From Candidatus Ruthia sp. Plio_17_S18 (GTDB lineage: Bacteria > Pseudomonadota > Gammaproteobacteria > PS1 > Pseudothioglobaceae): DNA of 64,000 bases. This document shows positions 57,837 to 64,000 of the stretch, one piece after another. Position 1 is the stretch's first letter, and every line of letters starts with the position of its first letter. The notes under the pieces were generated by a model. The model searched no databases and was not told the origin of the DNA. It was given only the letters and a program-made list of their open reading frames with translations. Location: NCBI GenBank assembly GCA_021730105.1, contig CP072538.1, positions 620,001-684,000 on the forward strand. The letters run 5' to 3'. Both the position numbers and the translations under genes were made by a program.

Positions 57837-59170
57837 TTACTAAATTAACCTCTACACAATCTGACTTTCAAGAAAAACTTGCTTCATTGCTTGCATGGGA
57901 TAACGTTTCTAACAAAGAGGTCGCCCAAACGGTTGATGATATTATTACTAATGTTCGTAATAGTGGCGATTGCGCTTTAATTGATTACACAAATAAATTT
58001 GATGGTGTCAATGTTTCTAACATGAAAGGTTTAACCATTAAACTACCTATGCTTAAACAAGCATTTGACACTCTTAATGAAAAGCAAAAATCCGCACTAA
58101 CCATAGCAGCAGACCGCGTACGCCTTTACCACGAAAAGCAAAAGCAAAGCACTTGGACCTATACAGAAGATGATGGCACAATGTTGGGACAAAAAATCAC
58201 ACCACTTGATTGCGTCGGTTTGTATGTTCCTGGTGGCAAGGCAGCTTATCCTTCCTCTGTTTTAATGAATGCCATTCCAGCTAAAGTTGCTGGAGTAGCG
58301 TCCTTAATTATGGTTGTGCCAACGCCCAATGGCGTCAGCAATCCATTGGTATTAGCGGCAGCATACATTGCAGGCATCACTCAAGTATTTACAGTGGGTG
58401 GCGCACAATCAATAGCAGCCCTTGCCTATGGCACACAAACCATACCAAAAGTAGATAAAATTGTAGGTCCTGGTAATATTTATGTGGCAACAGCCAAGCG
58501 TGCGGTATTTGGCCAAGTTGGTATTGATATGATTGCTGGACCTAGTGAGATTTTAATTATTTGCGATGGAAAAACCAATCCTGACTGGATTGCCATGGAT
58601 TTATTTTCTCAAGCAGAACACGATGAAGATGCACAATCAATCCTACTATGCCCAGACGCTGATTTTATTAATCAAGTTGAAAAAAGCATTGATAAATTAT
58701 TACCCGCCATGGATAGAAAAGCCATCATTCAAACCGCACTCAAAAACCGTGGCGCACTCATTCACACCAAAGATATGAATGAAGCCATTGCTTTATCTAA
58801 TCAAATTGCACCTGAACATTTAGAGCTGTCTGTTGAAGATCCACAAGCCATGTTAGATGGCATTAAACACGCAGGCGCAATTTTTATGGGTCGTCACACT
58901 TGTGAATCATTAGGGGATTATTGTGCAGGACCAAACCACGTACTACCCACCTCAGGTACAGCACGTTTTTCGTCCCCTTTAGGTGTGTATGATTTTCAAA
59001 AAAAATCAAGTTTGATTATGGTGTCACACCAAGGTGCAAACACACTGGGCGAAGTTGCTGCTATCTTGGCAAATGGTGAGGGTTTGCAGGCACATGCTCA
59101 ATCTGCCCAATATCGAATAAATCACTCATTCATCAACATAAAATATGGCATTAACCATCTATCAAATTGA
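57833..59170 (+). CDS. hisD: Histidinol dehydrogenase
   Basis: Last enzyme of histidine synthesis, 445 residues, starting with GTG at 57833 overlapping the hisG stop. The family signature region [12 protein letters not shown], the metal-binding and catalytic segment [11 protein letters not shown], and the APEHLELS and [18 protein letters not shown] motifs are intact. The start of a phzF remnant lies inside its last codons. Confidence 0.95.
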   Translation: MITKLTSTQSDFQEKLASLLAWDNVSNKEVAQTVDDIITNVRNSGDCALIDYTNKFDGVNVSNMKGLTIKLPMLKQAFDTLNEKQKSALTIAADRVRLYHEKQKQSTWTYTEDDGTMLGQKITPLDCVGLYVPGGKAAYPSSVLMNAIPAKVAGVASLIMVVPTPNGVSNPLVLAAAYIAGITQVFTVGGAQSIAALAYGTQTIPKVDKIVGPGNIYVATAKRAVFGQVGIDMIAGPSEILIICDGKTNPDWIAMDLFSQAEHDEDAQSILLCPDADFINQVEKSIDKLLPAMDRKAIIQTALKNRGALIHTKDMNEAIALSNQIAPEHLELSVEDPQAMLDGIKHAGAIFMGRHTCESLGDYCAGPNHVLPTSGTARFSSPLGVYDFQKKSSLIMVSHQGANTLGEVAAILANGEGLQAHAQSAQYRINHSFINIKYGINHLSN

Positions 59171-59496
59171 TGCCTTTGCAAACAAACTATTTGAAGGCAA
59201 TCCTGCAGCAGTTTTCCCACTTGGAAAGTGGCCGTCTGATGATATCATGCAAATCAATAGCAAGTGAAAATAATCTCTCTGAAACAGCGTTTTTGTACCA
59301 AACGAATAAACTTATCAAATTAGATGGTTCACTCCGACTTGTGAAGTTGATTTATGTGGTCATGCCACACTTGCTTCTGTATTTGTGTTGTTTAATATTC
59401 TTGAATACAGACCACATAAAATACAATTTTCTAGGTCAAAGAGTAAAAATCTCTGGCAAGGTCATCAAATACATGACAGGTACTATTGAAATCTAG
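59145..59496 (+). pseudogene. PhzF-family epimerase/isomerase, internally deleted
   Basis: The ATG at 59145 opens [37 protein letters not shown], the typical PhzF N-terminus. A stop follows, another frame continues with ASENNLSETAFLYQTN, and fragments such as [17 protein letters not shown] can be read in a third frame. It then jumps to a C-terminal tail [20 protein letters not shown] at 59496. More than half of a normal ~260-residue protein is missing. Its start overlaps the hisD end. Confidence 0.75.
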
Positions 59497-59502
59497 TAAC
59501 CC

Positions 59503-60903
59503 TTAAAAAGGAAACTTATTACCACCCATATTAGGCAATTTCATATTAGAAAAATCAGGTATACCATCAGTGCCTGTCATTTGAGCCATCATTTTTTTCA
59601 TTTTCCCGCCACCCATTTTTTTCATTTGTTTTTGCATTTTTTCAAACTGCTTGATGAGTTTGTTAACCGCTTGAACGTTGGTACCAGAGCCGTTAGCAAT
59701 ACGTGCCTTACGCGAGCCTTTAATGAGCTTAATATGGTTACGCTCTTTAGGTGTCATCGAATTAATAATGGCGACCATTTTCTTGGTTTCAGCCCCGCCC
59801 ATGATTTGATTTTTAACATTTTGTGGAATGTGACCCATGCTCGGCAGTTTTTCCATCAATGTTTCTATACCACCCATTTGCTCCATTTGCAAAAGCTGGT
59901 CACGCATATCGGATAAATCAAATTGACCTTTTGCCATTTTTTGGGCGGACTTTTGTGCTTTTTTATGATCGACCTTGCGTGAAATTTCTTCTACCAGCGA
60001 GAGCACATCGCCCATACCCAAAAGTCTTGAAACCACACGTTCTGGATGAAACGGATCTAAGGCGTCAATTTTCTCACCAACACCTAAAAACTTAATCGGC
60101 TTGCCTGTAATATGGCGCACAGACAATGCAGCACCACCTCTAGCATCACCATCAGTTTTGGTAAGAATAATACCTGTTAATGGCAACGCATTAGCAAACG
60201 CTTTGGCAGTATACGCCGCGTCCTGACCCGTCATAGAATCAACCACAAACAAGGTTTCAATTGGATTGACTTTCTCCTGTAAGACTTTAATTTCATCCAT
60301 CATTTGCTCATCTATATGCAAACGACCTGCAGTATCAATCAATAAAACATCAAAAAACTGTTTTTGTGCATGTTTTTTAGCGCTAGCTACAATATCTGAA
60401 GGCTTGTCATCAATTGTTGATGGGAAACAATCCACCTCAACTTGCTTGGCCAGTACTTCTAATTGTTCAATTGCAGCGGGACGATAAACATCAGCACTAA
60501 CTACTAATACTTTTTTGTCTTCACGCTGTTTTAAATAAAGCGCAAGCTTGGCAATTGAGGTGGTTTTGCCCGCACCTTGCAAACCTGCCACCATAATAAC
60601 AGCTGGCGGCTGGGTTTTTAAATCAAGCAATTCGGTCTCACCACCAATAATCTCAGTTAATTCAGTTTCAACTAGTTTAATAAATGTTTGTAATGGCGTT
60701 AACCCTTTCCCAACTTTAAGCCCTAATGCTTTGGTTTGAACTTGGTCCAAAAACACCTTAATGACTTCAAGCGCAACATCAGCCTCAAGCAGTGCACGAC
60801 GCACTTCACGAATTGCCTCTTTAATATTGGATGTAGACAGTTTGTTTTTTCCCTGTAAGGTTTTAAAACTATTTTGTAAACGCTCGGTTAAATTATCAAA
60901 CAT
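59503..60903 (-). CDS. ffh: Signal recognition particle protein Ffh
   Basis: SRP GTPase for cotranslational membrane targeting, 466 residues. The N domain is at 1-95, the G domain begins with GLQGAGKTT at 107-115 and contains DTAGRLHID and TKTDGDARGGA, and the methionine-rich M domain (KQMKKMGGGKMKKMMAQM) closes the protein. The 4.5S RNA gene was not found in this window. Divergent from the ccsA-like gene. Confidence 0.96.
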   Translation of the reverse strand: MFDNLTERLQNSFKTLQGKNKLSTSNIKEAIREVRRALLEADVALEVIKVFLDQVQTKALGLKVGKGLTPLQTFIKLVETELTEIIGGETELLDLKTQPPAVIMVAGLQGAGKTTSIAKLALYLKQREDKKVLVVSADVYRPAAIEQLEVLAKQVEVDCFPSTIDDKPSDIVASAKKHAQKQFFDVLLIDTAGRLHIDEQMMDEIKVLQEKVNPIETLFVVDSMTGQDAAYTAKAFANALPLTGIILTKTDGDARGGAALSVRHITGKPIKFLGVGEKIDALDPFHPERVVSRLLGMGDVLSLVEEISRKVDHKKAQKSAQKMAKGQFDLSDMRDQLLQMEQMGGIETLMEKLPSMGHIPQNVKNQIMGGAETKKMVAIINSMTPKERNHIKLIKGSRKARIANGSGTNVQAVNKLIKQFEKMQKQMKKMGGGKMKKMMAQMTGTDGIPDFSNMKLPNMGGNKFPF

Positions 60904-60965
60904 TTTTAAATAAATATAACTAAAGTATCGTATTATAGTGCTTTGTATTAATTCAAAAGTTGATT

Positions 60966-61748
60966 ATGCTTTTATCTTACTTTGCAATATCTTTGTATTT
61001 GACTGTAGCCCTTTTACTAATGCGTTATTTTGTGAAAAATGAAACCCAGCACCAACATCAAAAAACCATTTTTTTATTGGTTAGTTTTGCCTTGATTGCA
61101 CAAGCGCTCACCTTTAGCCATTTTTGGAGTGACGAAGGCATTGTTTTTGGTTTAGCAAATAGCGCTTCATTTGTTGCTTGGTTGATTGCTGTTTTGTTGT
61201 TTTTATCCTCATTATCCAAACCGGTGCACGCATTAGGCATCTTGGTTTATCCATTAGTGGCATTCACACTAGTCTTTAGTACAACCTTTCCAGATACAAC
61301 AAACAAAGTCATTCCACTGAGCATTGCTTCACACGTATTCTTGTCAATAACCGCCTATGCTCTATTGGCTTTGGCAGTGTGCCAATCTGTATTATTAAAA
61401 ATTCAAGAAAAACACTTGCACGCAAGAAAGGTTAATGGCTTTATTAACAAACTACCAGCACTGCAAACCATGGAGGTGTTGCTATTTCAAAGCCTTAGAA
61501 TTGGTTTTTACTTATTAACTTTGTCACTACTTTCTGGCTTTATTTTTATACAAGATATATTTGCCCAGCACTTGATACATAAAACCACCCTTTCAATCAT
61601 CGCATGGATTATTTTTGCCACACTTGTGTTTGGCAGAAAAACCTTTGGCTGGCGTGGAAAGCAAGCTATCACCGCTACACAAATTGGGTTTTCACTTTTA
61701 GTTGTTGCTTATTTTGGCTCTAAATTTGTATTAGAGCGTTTGTTATGA
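60966..61748 (+). CDS. CcsA/HemX-type cytochrome c assembly membrane protein (YpjD-like)
   Basis: A 260-residue polytopic membrane protein (ATG at 60966; an upstream TTG is less likely) with about eight helices and the WAW-less YpjD/CcsA pattern (SIASHVFLSITAYALLALAV, RKTFGWRGKQAITATQIGF). Its position divergent from ffh is the classical place for ypjD. It belongs to the heme-handling CcsA family, but its exact role in gammaproteobacteria is unclear. Confidence 0.85.
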   Translation: MLLSYFAISLYLTVALLLMRYFVKNETQHQHQKTIFLLVSFALIAQALTFSHFWSDEGIVFGLANSASFVAWLIAVLLFLSSLSKPVHALGILVYPLVAFTLVFSTTFPDTTNKVIPLSIASHVFLSITAYALLALAVCQSVLLKIQEKHLHARKVNGFINKLPALQTMEVLLFQSLRIGFYLLTLSLLSGFIFIQDIFAQHLIHKTTLSIIAWIIFATLVFGRKTFGWRGKQAITATQIGFSLLVVAYFGSKFVLERLL

Positions 61749-62239
61749 TGTATCTATTCAGACGCCAAATGCAACTTTTTCCTCTAAAGAAAGCCGTTTT
61801 AAGTTGTTTGTTGCTTTTGCATATCTGCTGATTATTTGGTTTTTTACCTATGATTTATTGATTGATTACTCAAATCATGATATTAGTTATCATTTTTTAT
61901 TTGAATTGTTTTTTAAAATACTTATCATGTAGCTGCTGGTTTATCAAATTCGTGAAATATATATAATCAATAAAAAACTAACTAAAGCCAACAGCTCCAT
62001 TGAACACTTACAAGAATAAATGTACCAATGGATTGAACAACAATTCAAACAATGGAAACTAACCAAATCTGAACATGACGTAGCTTGGCTTTTCATTTAA
62101 AGAAATTGCCAATTTCCGCCATGTTAATGAAAAAATTGTCCAACAGCAATCCTTTTGCATTTATCAAAAATAAAATACGAAAAATCGTCATAAGCTTATG
62201 AGTGCATTTTTAGAAGATTTTGTCAACCCTAATCTTTAG
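61745..62239 (+). pseudogene. Membrane-anchored LuxR-type transcription regulator, degraded
   Basis: One frame reads RFKLFVAFAYLLIIWFFTYD, LLIDYSNHDISYHFLFELFF and KILIM before a TAG, then LLVYQIREIYIINKKLTKAN and a second stop. The text continues FKQWKLTKSEHDVAWLF, a frameshift, FKEIANFRHVNEKTVQQQS and AFLEDFVNPNL to the TAG at 62237. This is two membrane helices, a coiled linker and a LuxR/GerE helix-turn-helix. The gene follows the ccsA-like gene with overlap. At least two stops and two frameshifts disable it. Confidence 0.75.
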
Positions 62240-62243
62240 GGAG

Positions 62244-62275
62244 AAACCCTTATAACTTAATTTTTACGGGTTTTT
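62244..62275 (+). terminator. Weak terminator after the LuxR-type pseudogene
   Basis: AAACCC and GGGTTT pair around an 18-base AT-rich loop and are followed by a T run. The stem is short, so efficiency is doubtful. Confidence 0.4.
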
Positions 62276-62363
62276 CCTGATGGAAAAATTAATCAATTAA
62301 TTCATAATACTTCACAAGTTGCCTAAAAAGTAGCTTTAAAAAATAACCTTATGGAGGGTTAAA

Positions 62364-62615
62364 AATGATTAACAAGAGGGTAATATTTATCTTATTGTTT
62401 AGTGGCGTAATAAGTGGATGTGGTGGTGGTTCTGACCCTAACTCCTCCTCCAGTACAGTAAATATATCAGTCACGGTGTGCCGGGCACACTGATTGAGGC
62501 CTATAGTGAGAACGGTAGTTATTATCAAACGTCTTCAGATAATAATGGAACAAACAACCCATTTACCTTAACGTTACCTAAAGGGGTGACTTTTTATTTG
62601 TACATGACCGTTTAA
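62364..62615 (+). pseudogene. Small lipoprotein gene, frameshifted
   Basis: A good Shine-Dalgarno (GGAGG at 62352-62356) precedes MINKRVIFILLFSGVISGCG, a lipoprotein signal with lipobox ISGC, followed by a Gly/Ser-rich linker. The frame ends at a TGA after VTVCRAH. The sequence continues in another frame as VPGTLIEAYSENGSYYQTSS and LTLPKGVTFYLYMTV. One frameshift near 62480 and a probable 3' truncation are indicated. Function unknown; the domain looks like a carboxypeptidase-regulatory or Ig-type lipoprotein module. Confidence 0.6.
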
Positions 62616-62628
62616 AATATTTTGACAC

Positions 62629-62665
62629 AAACCACTCGTGGGTATTAGGCTTAAGGGTGGTTTTT
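62629..62665. terminator. Terminator-like inverted repeat between the lipoprotein remnant and lepA
   Basis: AAACCAC and GTGGTTT pair around a 21-base loop; on the plus strand the second arm runs into five T. It lies in the convergent gap next to the lepA stop. Confidence 0.4.
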
Positions 62666-64000
62666 AATCAATATGTAAAACCGCTAAAAATGCCTCTTGA
62701 GGAATGTCTACCCTACCCACGCTACGCATACGTTTTTTGCCTTTTTTCTGTTTGTCAAGTAATTTTCTTTTACGCGAAACGTCGCCACCATAGCATTTAG
62801 CAGTCACATTTTTTCTAAGTGCTTTTACATTTGAGCGTGAAATAATTTTAGAACCAATACAGGCTTGAATGGCGACATCAAACATTTGTCGTGGAATAAG
62901 TTCCTTCATCTTTTCGGCCAACTCGCGCCCTTTGCGCACAGAATCGTCTCGGTGAATAATAAGCGCTAGCGCATCTACTGGCTCTTGGTTTATCATAATA
63001 TCTAGGCGAATTAAATCAGATTCTTGATAGCGCTCAAAATGATAATCCATGGATGCAAAGCCACGTGATACAGATTTTAATCGGTCAAAAAAATCAAGCA
63101 CAACCTCATTGAGTGGCAATTCATAAAGAAGGGACACTTGCCTACCCATATAAGTGATGTTTTTTTGCACACCACGTTTTTCAACACACAAGCTGATGAC
63201 CGCACCTACGTATTCATCAGTCACTAAAATATTTGCGATAATAATCGGTTCTCTAAATTCAGCAATACTTTGATTGGCTGGCATTTTTGAGGGGCTATCT
63301 ACTCTGTGAATAGTGCTTTTAGTGTCAAGAATTTCATAAATAACAGTTGGTGCAGTGGCAATTAAATCAAGATCATATTCACGCTCTAAACGCGCTTGAA
63401 CAATCTCCATGTGCAGCAAACCTAAAAACCCAATGCGAAAGCCAAAGCCCAGTGCGTCTGAATTTTCTGGCTCATATTGCAACGCCGCATCATTTAGGCA
63501 AAGCTTTGCCAAAGCATCGCGAAACTTCTCGTAATCTTCACCAGAAATAGGGAAAATACCTGCAAATACACGAGGCTGTACTGGCTTAAAACCTTCCAAA
63601 GGTTCTGATGCAGAATTTTTAGCACCTGTAATGGTATCCCCCACTGGCGCACCATCAATATTTTTAATACTGGCAATTAAAAACCCCACTTCTCCTGCTT
63701 TTAAACTGTTTGTTTTTTTGCGTTTAGGTGTGAACACACCCACCTCATCTACCAAATATTCTTCACCATTTGAGAAGATCTTAATTTTTGTTTTGGTTCT
63801 AATTTCGCCATCAATCACACGAATTAAAGACACCACACCTAAGTAATTATCAAACCAAGAATCAATGATTAAAGCTTTAATAGGTGCGTCAATATTACCT
63901 TTAGGGGCAGGGATTTTTTCTACAATTTGTTCTAAAATATCCTCAATGCCAATTCCTAATTTGGCACTGGCATGAACCGCATCATGCGCCTCAACGCCAA
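62664..64000 (-). CDS. lepA: Elongation factor 4 (LepA), C-terminal part (cut by window edge)
   Basis: The frame continues to the window edge without a start, so the first ~150 residues, with most GTP-binding motifs, lie outside. The visible part holds the end of the G domain ([20 protein letters not shown]), domain II, the EF4 domains III-V ([38 protein letters not shown]) and the LepA-specific C-terminal domain ([32 protein letters not shown]). EF4 assists translation under stress and initiation. Confidence 0.95.
   Translation of the reverse strand, partial: GVEAHDAVHASAKLGIGIEDILEQIVEKIPAPKGNIDAPIKALIIDSWFDNYLGVVSLIRVIDGEIRTKTKIKIFSNGEEYLVDEVGVFTPKRKKTNSLKAGEVGFLIASIKNIDGAPVGDTITGAKNSASEPLEGFKPVQPRVFAGIFPISGEDYEKFRDALAKLCLNDAALQYEPENSDALGFGFRIGFLGLLHMEIVQARLEREYDLDLIATAPTVIYEILDTKSTIHRVDSPSKMPANQSIAEFREPIIIANILVTDEYVGAVISLCVEKRGVQKNITYMGRQVSLLYELPLNEVVLDFFDRLKSVSRGFASMDYHFERYQESDLIRLDIMINQEPVDALALIIHRDDSVRKGRELAEKMKELIPRQMFDVAIQACIGSKIISRSNVKALRKNVTAKCYGGDVSRKRKLLDKQKKGKKRMRSVGRVDIPQEAFLAVLHID

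Noticed and set aside
60904-60965. 4.5S RNA (ffs) next to ffh
   Set aside because: The 62-base gap is too short and has no GGAAG/GCAGCCA-type hairpin core; no other candidate was found in the window.

Overview
The window is AT-rich, densely packed chromosomal DNA of a gammaproteobacterium. The gene orders (murJ-yggX-gmk-rpoH-groESL, cysE-iscRSUA-hscBA-fdx, cmk-rpsA-ihfB, mlaC-murA-hisG-hisD), the Ruthia/Thioglobus-like protein flavour and the many freshly broken genes beside intact housekeeping genes suggest a SUP05-clade sulfur-oxidising animal symbiont (relatives: vesicomyid-clam and Bathymodiolus thiotrophs) in mid-reduction of its genome. No sulfur or carbon-fixation gene lies in the window, so this placement is inference. 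There is no transposase, prophage or CRISPR array.

Layout. 1-8.5 kb (+): 3' end of murJ, yggX, gmk, rpoH, groES-groEL, parE, queC, acpP, fabF. 8.5-12.8 kb (-): a small membrane protein, oligopeptidase A, tRNA-Ser(GGA), metG. 12.9-14.5 kb (+): mrp and a pseudogene carrying two tandem duplications. 14.7-16.4 kb (-): an intimin-type inverse autotransporter barrel with a FISUMP passenger and a C8 tract near its 5' end. 16.5-22.5 kb (-): cysE and the complete isc operon. 22.5-26.7 kb (-): four successive wrecks (lpxL-type acyltransferase, ttcA-like, M61 peptidase, TolC-like). 26.7-29.6 kb (-): lysC, ilvE, zf-CHCC protein, aroK. 29.75-38.65 kb (-): a graveyard of an RND exporter, an outer-membrane barrel protein and a myo-inositol uptake/catabolism operon (iolC, iolB, iolG and ABC-transporter remnants) in which only the RpiR-family regulator is an open frame. 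39.3-41.8 kb (+): M48 protease, small cytochrome c, rsgA. 41.85-50.8 kb (-): rhodanese-metallo-beta-lactamase and methyltransferase pseudogenes, DUF423, slyD, tRNA-Lys(TTT), ihfB, rpsA, cmk, MazG-like, lysS, TPR protein, broken yjbQ, ccmH. 50.8-53.3 kb (+): uup and a HAD protein. 53.5-55.2 kb (-): uvrC pseudogene. 55.3-59.5 kb (+): mlaC, murA, hisG, hisD, phzF remnant. 59.5-64 kb: ffh (-), ccsA/ypjD-like (+), a broken membrane-anchored LuxR-type regulator, a broken lipoprotein, and the 3' part of lepA (-).

How it fits together. Translation, chaperones, Fe-S assembly, cell-wall, fatty-acid and amino-acid synthesis are kept. What is decaying is accessory: carbohydrate uptake and use, export, surface lipid modification, tRNA thiolation, DNA excision repair and sensory regulation. 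The striking exception is an intact, apparently switchable surface adhesin-like gene, a candidate host-interaction factor.
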